Positions 51,434-61,321 are shown, numbered from the stretch's first letter. The stretch is 64,000 bases of DNA from Ignavibacteriales bacterium UBA1304 (GCA_002307295.1 DBTY01000058.1:21939-85938), one strand, 5' to 3'. Notes: a model not told the origin generated them from the sequence alone. Translations and numbers: made by a program.

Positions 51434-52545
51434 CTGTCAACTTCTCCCATTACTATATCGATACTGCCAAGTATTGCAATAACGTCTGAAATAAAGCAGC
51501 CTTTGCATAATTCACCCAAAACGGTAAGATTTACAAAAGAAGGCGGTTTAACTTTAACTCTATAAGGATTAAGGCTGCCATTGCTGACAATAAAAAAGCC
51601 TAATTCTCCTTTGGGATTTTCTGTTCTGGCATAGACTGTCCCTTCAGGCGGTTTTACTCTTTTAGGTAAAGCCGAAGTAACGTCTCCTTCAGGAATTTGC
51701 TCTAGCGCCTGTTCAATAATGCGTAAACTTTGTTCCATTTCTACAACGCGAACAAAATACCTGTCCCAACAATCGCCAACCTGTCCGAAAGTTCCTTTTC
51801 CTACAGGAATATCAAAATCAAACTTGTCATAAATAGAATACGGATCGTTTTTGCGAAGATCCCATTTTATACCGCTTCCTCTTAAAGAAGGTCCAGTGAT
51901 GTTATAGTTAATAGCAGCTTCTAAAGGAAGAACGCCGACATTGGCGGTTCTTTCGATAAAAATTTTATTATAACTAAGTAAATTGTTTAACTCTGCAACA
52001 TGAGGTTTGAAATACTGTACAAACTCTTTAGCTAACCGGATAAAATCGGGGTGAAGATCGTGAGAAAGACCGCCAATCCAGATATAATTATAAAGCATTC
52101 TTGCGCCGCAGGTAAGCTCAAACAAACTAAGAATCTTTTCCCGGTCTATGAAACAATATAAAAACGGGGTAAAAGCTCCAATATCAAGACCAAAGGTGCC
52201 AAGCGCAACAAGATGCGATGCAATCCTTTGAAGCTCTACCATAATAACTCTTATATATTCAACCCTTTCAGGAACCTGAATATTCATAAGTTTTTCGCAA
52301 GTGATAGCATAAGTAAGTTCATTACTCATTGCCGCAAGATAATCTAATCTATCAACATAAGGAATAACCTGAGGATAGGTCATAGCTTCGCAGTGTTTTT
52401 CAAAACAACGGTGAAGATAACCAAGATGAGGACGAACGTTAAGAACCAATTCGCCTTCCAACTCAAGTTCTAACCTAAGCACGCCGTGCGTAGACGGATG
52501 CTGAGGTCCCATGTTTAATACCATTTCTTCTGTTTTTAGAGCCAT
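51430..52545 (-). CDS. nuoD: NADH-quinone oxidoreductase subunit D (49 kDa)
   Basis: 371 residues. It starts with MVLNMGPQHPSTHGVLRLEL, the quinone-site His loop, and has the HLGYLHRCFEKHCEAMTYPQ block, PSLRGSGIKWDLRKNDPYSIYD and the C-terminal LGSIDIVMGEVDR. It is the peripheral-arm subunit that, with NuoB, forms the quinone reduction site. Stop overlaps nuoH; seven bases separate it from nuoC. Confidence 0.97.
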   Translation of the reverse strand: MALKTEEMVLNMGPQHPSTHGVLRLELELEGELVLNVRPHLGYLHRCFEKHCEAMTYPQVIPYVDRLDYLAAMSNELTYAITCEKLMNIQVPERVEYIRVIMVELQRIASHLVALGTFGLDIGAFTPFLYCFIDREKILSLFELTCGARMLYNYIWIGGLSHDLHPDFIRLAKEFVQYFKPHVAELNNLLSYNKIFIERTANVGVLPLEAAINYNITGPSLRGSGIKWDLRKNDPYSIYDKFDFDIPVGKGTFGQVGDCWDRYFVRVVEMEQSLRIIEQALEQIPEGDVTSALPKRVKPPEGTVYARTENPKGELGFFIVSNGSLNPYRVKVKPPSFVNLTVLGELCKGCFISDVIAILGSIDIVMGEVDR

Positions 52546-52552
52546 ATCTTTG

Positions 52553-53083
52553 TTAATAAGGAACCTTCATTCCCTGATAAAATTCTGGGTTTCTATAATC
52601 TTTTCTTAAAGGATAACCGGCTTCCCAATCTTCCGGCATCAAAATTCTTCTTAAATCGGGATGGTTCAAAAATTTTATACCATACATATCAAAAGCTTCT
52701 CTTTCGTGCCAGTCTGCATTGCGCCAAACATCAGAAACAGATTCAACTTCAGGATTTTCGCGCGAAGTTGAAACTTTAAGAGTAGCTTTCTGTTTTTGGT
52801 TAATTGATTCCAAATGATAATAGACGCTTAAAGTTCCGCCCTGTATGCCTTTGAAACCTTCCTCCAGCTCAACTTTTTCTCCATTTGCGTCGTCGACGCC
52901 AGAAAGAAGAACAAGACTGCAAAAATCTAGTTCTGAATCGTCGCGTAAAAAATAACTAACCTCTTTTATTTTAAGAGGGGCAATAACAATAACCTTTTCA
53001 AAAGGGGACTTGGCGTTCAACTCAATTATTGAATCTCCAAATTTCGCTTTTAGTATTTCAAAAATTTCTTCGTCGTTTTTCAT
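52553..53083 (-). CDS. nuoC: NADH-quinone oxidoreductase subunit C (30 kDa)
   Basis: 176 residues. The C-terminal signature WHEREAFDMYGIKFLNHPDL with RRILMPEDWEAGYPLRKDY is typical. Separate from NuoD (not fused, unlike in some enterobacteria). Its start overlaps the stop of nuoB by four bases. Structural subunit of the peripheral arm. Confidence 0.96.
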   Translation of the reverse strand: MKNDEEIFEILKAKFGDSIIELNAKSPFEKVIVIAPLKIKEVSYFLRDDSELDFCSLVLLSGVDDANGEKVELEEGFKGIQGGTLSVYYHLESINQKQKATLKVSTSRENPEVESVSDVWRNADWHEREAFDMYGIKFLNHPDLRRILMPEDWEAGYPLRKDYRNPEFYQGMKVPY

Positions 53084-53571
53084 GCAGATTTTTTAACCGT
53101 CGATTCGTTTCTTATTTTTTCCTGAAGTTTTAACAGTCCTTCTAACAGCGCTTCAGGTCTTGGAGGACATCCCGGGACGTAAACGTCTACAGGGATAACT
53201 CTATCAATTCCTTTTAATACATGATAACCATGATCCCAATAAGGTCCGCCGCAGTTTGAGCAGCTGCCCATAGAAATTACATATTTGGGGTCTGGCATTT
53301 GTTCGTATAATCTCTTAATTCGCTGCGCCATCTTAAGCGTAACTGTTCCGGAAATAATAATCACGTCAGCCTGACGCGGGGAATTACGCGGAATAACGCC
53401 GAATCTGTCAAAATCGTAGTGAGATGCGGAAGTAGCCATCATTTCGATAGCGCAACACGCTAAACCAAAACCGACCTGCCAAAGAGAAGACAAACGAGCC
53501 CAATTTAGCAAATCGTCAGTTTTTGTGATGACGATATTGCCATCAGAGAATTCTTTATCTAATAAACCCAT
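53080..53571 (-). CDS. nuoB: NADH-quinone oxidoreductase subunit B (cluster N2)
   Basis: 163 residues. The four ligands of cluster N2 are present: the Cys pair in FGLACCAIEMM, the Cys in MGSCSNCGGPYWDHGYH and the Cys in VPGCPPRPEALLEGLLKLQ. It hands electrons to quinone at the NuoB-NuoD interface. It lies nine bases after nuoA. Confidence 0.97.
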   Translation of the reverse strand: MGLLDKEFSDGNIVITKTDDLLNWARLSSLWQVGFGLACCAIEMMATSASHYDFDRFGVIPRNSPRQADVIIISGTVTLKMAQRIKRLYEQMPDPKYVISMGSCSNCGGPYWDHGYHVLKGIDRVIPVDVYVPGCPPRPEALLEGLLKLQEKIRNESTVKKSA

Positions 53572-53580
53572 AGTATATTT

Positions 53581-54030
53581 TTATAAAACTGAAGCTTTTT
53601 TTTGTGGTTCAGAACCATTAATTATAGTCGTATCGAACTTTTTAATATCCAAAACGGGAGGAACTATTTTAGGTCTATCCCATTGTAAATCGCCTTTTCG
53701 CCATTCGTACGCCATTCCTAGACCCAATACAAATAGAAAAGTAAATCCAACCAGATATCCAACTATTCCAAAACTTTTATAAGCTAAAGCCCATGGAAGA
53801 AGTAAAACAACTTCTACGTCAAAAATTAAAAATATAAGAGCTATTACATAAAATCTTATATTAAATTTTACCCATGGAGATCCTTCAGGATTTTCGCCGC
53901 ACTCATAAGTTAAGAGTTTTTCTTGAGTTGGTCGGGCTGGTCTAATTAGACTGGATAAAAATATAGCAAAAACTACAAATACCGCAGCTAATAGAATAAA
54001 TATAAATATATTACCAAAATCTGTTAACAT
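53581..54030 (-). CDS. nuoA: NADH-quinone oxidoreductase subunit A
   Basis: 149 residues with three transmembrane segments; LTYECGENPEGSPWVKFNIR with the loop Cys, and FYVIALIFLIFDVEVVLLLP. First gene of the operon, which runs A-B-C-D-H-I-J-K-L-M-N with no E, F or G. The C-terminal tail is longer than in most NuoA. The start is 24 bases after a promoter -10 element. Confidence 0.95.
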   Translation of the reverse strand: MLTDFGNIFIFILLAAVFVVFAIFLSSLIRPARPTQEKLLTYECGENPEGSPWVKFNIRFYVIALIFLIFDVEVVLLLPWALAYKSFGIVGYLVGFTFLFVLGLGMAYEWRKGDLQWDRPKIVPPVLDIKKFDTTIINGSEPQKKASVL

Positions 54031-54373
54031 AAACCAAATAAATTTTATTTCCTAAAATAACATAACAGCTAAATAATGTCAAGGAATTGAAAATTAATAA
54101 ATTAAACATAGCATTATTAACCAATTTGTATTATGACGAAAGCTTTATTCAAATAATTACAATTCATAAATAAAAGAATAATAAGCGATAGAAAAATCCA
54201 CTAAAATGGATATTTATACAATAATATCCTCAAATAGCAAGAAAAAAATTATACTAAATAATTAATAGCATATTTAAATAAAATAGTTTTTATTAAAATT
54301 TAATTGTTATTCAATAATTGTAACGTGACAAAAAATGTATGTTTTAATTTTATAACAACATCAGGAGATCAAA
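54031..54373. other. 343-base divergent intergenic region
   Basis: It holds the promoter of the nuo operon at its left end and, next to 54374, an AGGAG ribosome site. The rest is AT-rich (over about 200 bases) without frames or hairpins that I can support; the promoter of the plus-strand gene must lie there but I cannot place it. Confidence 0.5.
54054..54082 (-). promoter_or_regulatory. Promoter of the nuo operon
   Basis: On the minus strand TTGACA (54082-54077) and TATTTT (54059-54054) are 17 bases apart, about 24 bases before the nuoA start. Confidence 0.6.
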
Positions 54374-55711
54374 ATGAAAAAACATTTATCTTTCGTACTT
54401 TTGTTCTTGTTAACTATTACGTTTGTTCAGGTTAATACTACTGCTCAAATAGTTGTGCAAAACAGCGGACTTACTACACAAAGACTTGTAGCTGTTAAAC
54501 CAATTAACGAAAAAACAGTTTGGGTAGGAGGAATGGGAGGAGCAGTATTGAAAACTCTTGACGGCGGCGCTACATGGTATAGCAAGCCGTATCCTGGAAC
54601 CACAGACTCAATTAGAATAAACTCAATTGCAGCATTCGATTCTCTTACGGCATGGGCATGCACTTTTAATGGCGTTACTGCAACAGGCTGCAGTATTTAT
54701 AAAACTACTGACGGCGGAAATAACTGGTCGTTAAAATATGATCTTCAAAATGACTCATTTGGCGATTTTGTTTATTTTTGGGATAGTAAAAACGGCGTAG
54801 CTGTCGGCGATCCAACATCAGACAGACCAAGTTATTGGTTGATTCTTACTACTTCAGACGGCGGTGATACGTGGAACAGAGTAGATAGCGCAAAAATTCC
54901 AGCCGCTGACGGCGCTAAATTAGAGGGAAGTCTTTCAAATGGTTTTAGCGTAGTTGGAAACACAATATGGTTTGGCGCTCAATCTAATAATTCTGTCGCC
55001 GGTTATGTGCCTCGCGTTTTTTATTCCAAAGACAAAGGATTAACCTGGGCGAATAGTTCCCCAATTACTGATTTAACGAGCGTGCAGGGAGTCGGTTTTA
55101 TTGACGCTAATAATGGATTTGCAGCTTCAACTGACGGAAAGTCCGCCTCTACTTCGGATGGAGGGCAAACCTGGTCGTTAGTTACGCCTGTAGGGTTTGC
55201 GTCAATAAGAGCTTTTGATTACAGGCCGGGCAATTACGATTTGCTTGCTGTTGGTTCTGGCGGTAAAATTTATAACTCTATTGATAACGGATATTCGTGG
55301 ACTTCAGTAACAGACCCTAACGCTAATAATCTACGCGGAATAGGTTTCTTGCCTAATAGTAATATTTCCTGGATTGTAGGCGATAATGGAACAATTCTTA
55401 AATGGGATGAAAACGCTACTGCTGTAAATGATAAAGGCGCAATTCCGGGTAAATATGGACTTCAACAAAACTTTCCAAATCCGTTTAACCCAACTACCAC
55501 TATTAGATACTCAGTTCCAAAAGAATCGAAAGTGTCTCTTTCGGTATATGACGCTTTAGGCAGACAGGTGGCTACGTTAGTTAATGATGTAAAATCTGCC
55601 GGGGAGCATCAGGCAACTTTTAACGCTTCTAATTTATCAAGCGGCGTTTACTTTTATAGGTTAAAGGCCGATGGTTTTACAGATTTTAAAAAGCTTGTTT
55701 TAATGAAGTAA
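54374..55711 (+). CDS. Exported BNR/YCF48-like beta-propeller protein with T9SS sorting domain
   Basis: 445 residues. A signal peptide (to about 25) precedes a six- to seven-bladed propeller with repeated Asp-box-like motifs: LKTLDGGATWYSK, YKTTDGGNNWSLK, LTTSDGGDTWNRV, YSKDKGLTWANS, STSDGGQTWSLV, NSIDNGYSWTSV. The C-terminus is the type A T9SS sorting domain (NFPNPFNPTTTIRY, GRQVATLVND, SGVYFYRLKADG). It is exported; sialidase activity is not expected from Asp boxes alone. AGGAG precedes the start and a terminator follows. Confidence 0.88.
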   Translation: MKKHLSFVLLFLLTITFVQVNTTAQIVVQNSGLTTQRLVAVKPINEKTVWVGGMGGAVLKTLDGGATWYSKPYPGTTDSIRINSIAAFDSLTAWACTFNGVTATGCSIYKTTDGGNNWSLKYDLQNDSFGDFVYFWDSKNGVAVGDPTSDRPSYWLILTTSDGGDTWNRVDSAKIPAADGAKLEGSLSNGFSVVGNTIWFGAQSNNSVAGYVPRVFYSKDKGLTWANSSPITDLTSVQGVGFIDANNGFAASTDGKSASTSDGGQTWSLVTPVGFASIRAFDYRPGNYDLLAVGSGGKIYNSIDNGYSWTSVTDPNANNLRGIGFLPNSNISWIVGDNGTILKWDENATAVNDKGAIPGKYGLQQNFPNPFNPTTTIRYSVPKESKVSLSVYDALGRQVATLVNDVKSAGEHQATFNASNLSSGVYFYRLKADGFTDFKKLVLMK

Positions 55712-55734
55712 AAACAAAAAAATAATGAGTTTAT

Positions 55735-55769
55735 AAACGGGAGCTTTTAACAAGGTTCCCGTTTTTTTT
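55735..55769 (+). terminator. Terminator after the propeller gene
   Basis: AAACGGGA (55735-55742) pairs with TCCCGTTT (55757-55764), followed by a T run. Confidence 0.85.
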
Positions 55770-56117
55770 GCAAAAAAAACAGAAAAATAAATTTGTAAAA
55801 CTGTTGTATCCCAAAATAATAATATTTATATTCACAATAGTTCGAAGGAGATATACTATTAACGAGGGCTTTAAAGTAAAAAAATAGTTATCTCCTAAAT
55901 CCTCATAATACTTATTCTTGCAAATACTTTTATACGAAAATACTGTTTTTGATTTTACGTTAAAAAAAAGAAAACAGTTTACTACTGTCCAGATATTACT
56001 CTTGTCCTGAAGAAAAATACTAATGATTATCATATAGCTTATAAAACTATATAGCCGTTTTCGGTTTGATATACAAAATAGAAGCGTCATTAATAAAAAT
56101 AATTTAGGAGGTTACGT
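55770..56117. other. 348-base intergenic region before the NIDO-like gene
   Basis: AT-rich, with no frame having a ribosome site and no clear hairpin. AGGAGGT sits directly before the start of the next gene (56118). It probably holds the promoter of that gene, which I cannot place. Confidence 0.4.
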
Positions 56118-58196
56118 ATGAAAACAAAAATTTTACAACTATGCTGTATTATCATAGTAAGCTGTTTTTTAATTCAGCCTGGATATGCGCAGAAAAAAGC
56201 AGGGAAAAAGCCTGGAGGAGCTAAAATATCAAAAGTTGCTGCAAACGCAGCTAAACCGGCGTCCATTCAGGATTGCGATTTATTAGAGCCATGGAATGGA
56301 GGAGCCGGCTGGAGCGATGCGATTTTTACTATAGATGACACAGGACTTCGCGTTGACGACGGCGCCGTAGGGCCAATTAATTTAAATTTCGACTTTACTT
56401 TTTACGGAACTATTAAAACGCAATGTTATATATCGAGCAACGGCTATATAACATTTGGAAGCTCTTATACTGGCTATTCTGCCGATGGTTTACCTTTAAC
56501 AGGAGCAGACGCATCGGTTAAAATGATTGCCGGATATTTTGGAGATGTCGATTTAAGAAATCTTTCAAGCGGCACTGTTCATTATAAGGCGGGAGCTCAT
56601 CGGTTTGTTGTTTTGTATGATCATGTCGGCTATTATAATAACGGAGGAGATAAACTAAATACTTTTGAAATTATTATTACAGACGGAACTGATCCTATTA
56701 TAGGCGTCGGTAAAAACGTCGGTTTTAGCTATGGCGATATGCAATGGACGGAAGGAGATAATAATACGGTTGGCGTTAATGCCGGCGACGGTCAGTTTTA
56801 TTATCAGCTAGGAGTGTTTTCCGCAGAGGGCTCCTCTAATTATACTGGTCCAATGTCTACAGATAGCGGAATCGACTGGCTTGATAATAAAAACAGCCAA
56901 TGCAGCGGATTAACAGACGGTTTTAATATTGATATCAGTAAACCATTTGCAGTCGCCTGGAGCAGAGTTCCAGAATCGAGCAACCATCTCTATTCAAATA
57001 GAACATATGCCTTGGAATGGCGCGCTTTAGGCAATTTTAACGCTAAGGTGGAGTTTTCTGCTGATGGCGGAGCTTCCTGGTCGACTGTAGCTTCGAACCT
57101 GCCCTCAACTGACTTAGGATATTTGTGGACTGTTCCACAGGTTAATTCTACTAATTGCTTAATTAAGATTAGCAAGATGGACGACGCTGCGATTTACGAT
57201 GTTTCTCCAGTCTTTGCTATCGTCTATTTAGAGCAAATACTTGAACCAAATGGAGGAGAAAATTATTTAGCCGGTTCTAATCAAACAATTAAGTGGTATG
57301 ATCATACTGATTTATTAACCAGTCCATCGCAACCTCCTTCTAATGGCAATAACTACCAGACAAGCTCTACAGGCTCAGGAGCTGCTCCTAAAGATTTAAA
57401 TGATGTTGTCGATCTATTATATACGATAGATGGTGGAACTACCTGGACTACAATTGCAACTAATGTTAAAAGCTTATCTGGAGCTGAAAATACTTATTCG
57501 TGGACAACCCCGGCAACTGCTTCTACTTTATGCAAAATAAAAATAAGACAATCAATAGTATTTAAAACAAATCCGGCTAGTCCCAATGCGGCAGGGTTCT
57601 ATTCAGTATCGGATAATTATTTCACTTTGTATCAGAGCGCAGCTAACGGCAAAATAGTATTAACAACGCCTAATGGCGGCGAGAAATACGTTGGCGGATC
57701 ATATCAGTATATTAACTGGCGTAAAACAGGGGGAATAGTTTATGGCGCAGTTCAGGTTGAGTATTCAATAGACGGCGGAGGAACATGGGTTAAATTAAAC
57801 AAAACTCCAATAGCTGGGCTAACCAGATACAGCTGGCAAACCCCAAAAGTAAACTCTACAAATTGCTTAGTAAGACTAAGCAACTATATTAGCCATCAGA
57901 TATTTGACGTAAGCGAAAGAGCGTTTACAATAACAACAGCTACAAGCGTAAGAAATTATCCAAATCCGTTTAACCCAACTACTAAAATAGTATTTGGTCT
58001 GGAGAATAAAGCCTATGTATCATTAAAAATATTCAATAGCATAGGGCAGCAGGTTGCAGAGTTGGTAAATAAACAGCTTGAGTCCGGCGAATATGAATAT
58101 GAATTTAACGGCGCAAATTTAACCAGCGGCGTGTATTTTTATAATCTAAGCGTAGACGGGCAATCGCAGGTAAATAAGATGATATTAATGAAATAA
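56118..58196 (+). CDS. Exported NIDO-like/Ig-like protein with T9SS sorting domain
   Basis: 692 residues. After a signal peptide (to about 25) and a basic linker (KKAGKKPGGAKISK), residues 50-270 resemble a nidogen-type (NIDO) domain: FTFYGTIKTQCYISSNGYIT, GYFGDVDLRN, FEIIITDGTDP. Three Ig-like segments follow, two of them of the PNGGENY/PNGGEKY plus STNCLI/STNCLV type (Kre9/KNH-like). The end is a T9SS type A sorting domain (NYPNPFNPTTKIVF, GVYFYNLSVDG). A surface adhesion or matrix role is plausible. AGGAGG precedes the start. Confidence 0.85.
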   Translation: MKTKILQLCCIIIVSCFLIQPGYAQKKAGKKPGGAKISKVAANAAKPASIQDCDLLEPWNGGAGWSDAIFTIDDTGLRVDDGAVGPINLNFDFTFYGTIKTQCYISSNGYITFGSSYTGYSADGLPLTGADASVKMIAGYFGDVDLRNLSSGTVHYKAGAHRFVVLYDHVGYYNNGGDKLNTFEIIITDGTDPIIGVGKNVGFSYGDMQWTEGDNNTVGVNAGDGQFYYQLGVFSAEGSSNYTGPMSTDSGIDWLDNKNSQCSGLTDGFNIDISKPFAVAWSRVPESSNHLYSNRTYALEWRALGNFNAKVEFSADGGASWSTVASNLPSTDLGYLWTVPQVNSTNCLIKISKMDDAAIYDVSPVFAIVYLEQILEPNGGENYLAGSNQTIKWYDHTDLLTSPSQPPSNGNNYQTSSTGSGAAPKDLNDVVDLLYTIDGGTTWTTIATNVKSLSGAENTYSWTTPATASTLCKIKIRQSIVFKTNPASPNAAGFYSVSDNYFTLYQSAANGKIVLTTPNGGEKYVGGSYQYINWRKTGGIVYGAVQVEYSIDGGGTWVKLNKTPIAGLTRYSWQTPKVNSTNCLVRLSNYISHQIFDVSERAFTITTATSVRNYPNPFNPTTKIVFGLENKAYVSLKIFNSIGQQVAELVNKQLESGEYEYEFNGANLTSGVYFYNLSVDGQSQVNKMILMK

Positions 58197-58210
58197 GACC
58201 TCCCTAAAAT

Positions 58211-58231
58211 CCCCTCCTTTTTAAGGAGGGG
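58211..58231 (+). terminator. Strong terminator after the NIDO-like gene
   Basis: CCCCTCCTT (58211-58219) and AAGGAGGGG (58223-58231) pair perfectly over three T. Confidence 0.8.
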
Positions 58232-58331
58232 ACAATTTTAGCGGGAATCTACTTAAAAATAGAGGGGATAGTTTTAGCGAGAAAATCCTTAAAAAGTCAT
58301 CTCTTTTTGTAATTGGATAAGAAAATATTTT

Positions 58332-58377
58332 AACCCCTTCTTGACGCCTACTTTAAAGTAGGAATAAATTAGGGGTT
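58332..58377. repeat. Nested palindrome upstream of the restriction enzyme gene
   Basis: AACCCCT/AGGGGTT (58332-58338, 58371-58377) enclose CCTACTTTAAAGTAGG (58347-58362), a perfect 16-base palindrome. T residues follow, so it may also be a terminator, or an operator for the gene at 58502. Confidence 0.5.
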
Positions 58378-58501
58378 TTATTTTTGGGTAAAACTGAAAT
58401 ATGGCTTTTTAAGAAAAATATCTGTAATATTGTGGGATAGTATTAATAGGGGCAAGCTTAATAAATAATCTTGTGGATATAAAAACAAATAGAATTTAAT
58501 A

Positions 58502-61240
58502 ATGGCATTAAGCTGGAACGAAATCAAAGAGAGAGCATTAAATTTCTCAAAAGAATGGGCAGACGCATATAACGAAGAAGCAGATTCTCAACAGTTTCTT
58601 GTTGAGTTTTTTAACGTTTTTGGGATTAGCAGAAAAAGGGTATCAACTTTTGAGCATAAGGTAAAAAAGCTTGATGATAAAGATGGTTATATTGATTTAT
58701 TATGGAAAGGGACTATTTTAATAGAAATGAAAAGTCGGGGGAAGAATCTTGACAAAGCCTATAAACAAGCAAAAGATTATTTGTATGGACTTCAACAGCA
58801 TGAACTGCCTAAATACATCCTTATTTCTGATTTTGAAAATTTAAGACTTTTTGACATTGAAGAAAATAAGACAATAGAGTTTAAATTAAACGAACTTGTT
58901 AATAATGTACAACATTTTGGCTACATATCTGGTTACCAGAAAAAAGTTTATAAAGAACAAGATCCTGCTAATATAAAAGCGGCAGAAATGATGGGGAAAC
59001 TTCACGATCGGCTTAAAGAAATAGGTTATACTGGACATCCTCTTGAAGTTTATTTAGTGCGTATATTGTTTTGTCTATTCGCTGAAGATACTACAATCTT
59101 TGACAAACAAATGTTTCAGGATTTTATTGAACAGAGGACAAATGAAGATGGCAGCGATCTTGCCTCAAAGCTACAAGAATTGTTTCAGGTGTTAAATACG
59201 CCAATTGAAAAGCGCTATACTAATATTGATGAGCAGTTGGCAGGTTTTCCATATGTGAATGGTAAACTTTTTGAAGAACCTTTGCCAATAGCAAGTTTTG
59301 ATAGTAAAATGAGGCAGGCGTTATTAAATTGTTGTTATATTGACTGGAGTAAAATTTCTCCTGCTATTTTTGGGTCTATGTTTCAGAGTGTTATGAATCC
59401 CAAAGAGCGAAGGGATTTAGGCGCTCATTATACAAGCGAAACTAATATTCTGAAGCTTATTAAGCCTCTTTTTCTTGACGAACTCTGGAAAGAATTCGAA
59501 AGCGTTAAAGATAATAAAAACAAACTTATCGAATTTCATAAAAAGTTAAGCTTTCTTAGATTTCTTGACCCTGCTTGTGGCTGTGGAAATTTCCTTGTAA
59601 TTACTTACCGTGAACTACGCTTGTTAGAATTGGAAATATTAAGGACATTAAATAAAACTGGGCAAATTGAAGCTGATATTAATAGTATTATCTGGCTTGA
59701 TGTTGATATGATGCATGGGATTGAATTCGAAGAGTTTCCTGCACGTATTGCTGAAGTTGCTATGTGGCTTATTGACCATCAGATGAACATGCTTATAAGC
59801 AATGAATTTGGGCATTACTTTATTCGTCTTCCATTAAAAAAAGCCGCCAAAATTATTCATGGAGATGCATTAGAAATAAACTGGGAAAATATAGTTTCAA
59901 AGTATAATCTTTCGTTTATTCTTGGTAATCCTCCTTTTATCGGTTCAAAAATGATGAAGCAAAACCAACGCAACCAGATTGTGAAACAATTTGATAATGC
60001 AGATGGGAGCGGCGTTCTTGACTATGTAACTGGCTGGTATATTAAAACTGCAAAATTTATTCAGGATACCAAAATAAAGGCGGCATTTGTTTCAACAAAT
60101 TCTATTGTGCAAGGGGAACAAACAAGTATCCTTTGGGGGCAGATGCTTTATAAATATAATATAAAAATTCATTTTGCGCATAGAACTTTTAAATGGAGTA
60201 ATGAAGCTAAAGGGAAAGCAGCTGTTTATTGCGTAATTATTGGTTTTGCCAATTATGATGTTAATAATAAAAGCATTTTTGACTATGATAATATTAATGG
60301 GGCGGCTCATGAATTAAAGGCTAAAAACATTAACCCATATTTAGTTGACGCAAAGGATATATTGATAAATAAAAGCTCTCATCCCATTTGTAATGTCCCT
60401 AAAATGAGTTTTGGAAATATGCCTTTAGACGGCGGGCATTTGCTATTATCAGACGAAGAAAAAAAAGAGTTCGTTCTTAAAGAACCAAAAGCAGAAAAAT
60501 ATATTCTGCCTCTTATTTCAGCATATGAATTTCTTAACGGCGAAAAAAGATGGTGTCTCTGGTTGGTGGATGCAGAACCTTCAGAAATTAAACATTTGCC
60601 TGAAATTATGAAACGCATTGAATTAGTTAAAAAGTTTCGGTTGGATAGCATTGCTCCTTCAACTAAGAAATTTGCTGATACTCCAACTCTTTTTAGAGAC
60701 AGAAACAGACCGACAACATTTATTGTCATTCCAAGAGTTTCTTCAGAAAATAGAAAATATATTCCTTTTGGTTTTTTTGATAAAAATTCAATTGTAAGCG
60801 ATACTTGCATGTCGATTCCAAATGGAGGCTTATTCCATTTTGGCGTTTTAATGTCATCAATGCACATGGCTTGGGTAAAATATATTTGTGGAAGGTTAAA
60901 AAGCGATTACAGGTATTCGAAAGATATAGTTTATAATAACTATCCATGGCCGGAAGCCCTGACGGACAAACAAATAAAAGCCATAGAAACAACAGCGCAA
61001 AAAGTTTTGGATGTAAGAACAGATTTTCCAAAGAGTTCGCTTGCGGACTTATACAATCCATTGACCATACCGCCTTCTTTAGTAGAAGCCCATAATGACT
61101 TAGATAAAGCTGTGGACCTTGCATATAGATCTCAGCCATTTCCTAACGATGCAAATCGAATGGTCTTTCTGTTTGAACTTTATGAAAAATACACTGCGGA
61201 TCTTTTCACAAAATCAAAACCGAAAAAAACGAAAAAATAA
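58502..61240 (+). CDS. MmeI-like type IIL restriction-modification enzyme (single chain)
   Basis: 912 residues, close to the 919 of MmeI. Nuclease motif at residues 65-77: D65 in GYIDLL, then E75-x-K77 in ILIEMKSRG (PD-(D/E)xK type). A helical linker leads to GAHYTSE (307-313), N6-adenine methyltransferase motif I DPACGCGNF (356-364) and motif IV NPPF (476-479). The last 350 residues contain the target recognition domain and a helical end. Such proteins methylate one strand to protect the host and cut 20 bases away from the site. No neighbour genes are needed. The recognition site is not readable from the sequence. Confidence 0.88.
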   Translation: MALSWNEIKERALNFSKEWADAYNEEADSQQFLVEFFNVFGISRKRVSTFEHKVKKLDDKDGYIDLLWKGTILIEMKSRGKNLDKAYKQAKDYLYGLQQHELPKYILISDFENLRLFDIEENKTIEFKLNELVNNVQHFGYISGYQKKVYKEQDPANIKAAEMMGKLHDRLKEIGYTGHPLEVYLVRILFCLFAEDTTIFDKQMFQDFIEQRTNEDGSDLASKLQELFQVLNTPIEKRYTNIDEQLAGFPYVNGKLFEEPLPIASFDSKMRQALLNCCYIDWSKISPAIFGSMFQSVMNPKERRDLGAHYTSETNILKLIKPLFLDELWKEFESVKDNKNKLIEFHKKLSFLRFLDPACGCGNFLVITYRELRLLELEILRTLNKTGQIEADINSIIWLDVDMMHGIEFEEFPARIAEVAMWLIDHQMNMLISNEFGHYFIRLPLKKAAKIIHGDALEINWENIVSKYNLSFILGNPPFIGSKMMKQNQRNQIVKQFDNADGSGVLDYVTGWYIKTAKFIQDTKIKAAFVSTNSIVQGEQTSILWGQMLYKYNIKIHFAHRTFKWSNEAKGKAAVYCVIIGFANYDVNNKSIFDYDNINGAAHELKAKNINPYLVDAKDILINKSSHPICNVPKMSFGNMPLDGGHLLLSDEEKKEFVLKEPKAEKYILPLISAYEFLNGEKRWCLWLVDAEPSEIKHLPEIMKRIELVKKFRLDSIAPSTKKFADTPTLFRDRNRPTTFIVIPRVSSENRKYIPFGFFDKNSIVSDTCMSIPNGGLFHFGVLMSSMHMAWVKYICGRLKSDYRYSKDIVYNNYPWPEALTDKQIKAIETTAQKVLDVRTDFPKSSLADLYNPLTIPPSLVEAHNDLDKAVDLAYRSQPFPNDANRMVFLFELYEKYTADLFTKSKPKKTKK

Positions 61241-61321
61241 CCTGCCAATATAAGTTAAAAAACATTTTAGATTATAGTTCCTTTCAACAATTTATTAAAC
61301 CCATCCTGTAACTGCATAAAA

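Larger units (their letters stand above)
58197..58501. other. 305-base gap with hairpins and a cruciform-like palindrome
   Basis: It has a strong terminator (58211-58231), two loosely similar blocks with TTTTAGCG (58236 and 58271 region), and a nested palindrome at 58332-58377. No frame with a ribosome site is present; the next gene starts at 58502. Confidence 0.5.

Noticed and set aside
55731..56090. Minus-strand frame of 119 codons
   Set aside because: It begins within a terminator, is rich in Phe/Ile/Asn as expected of AT-rich noise, and leaves no room for the promoter of the NIDO-like gene.
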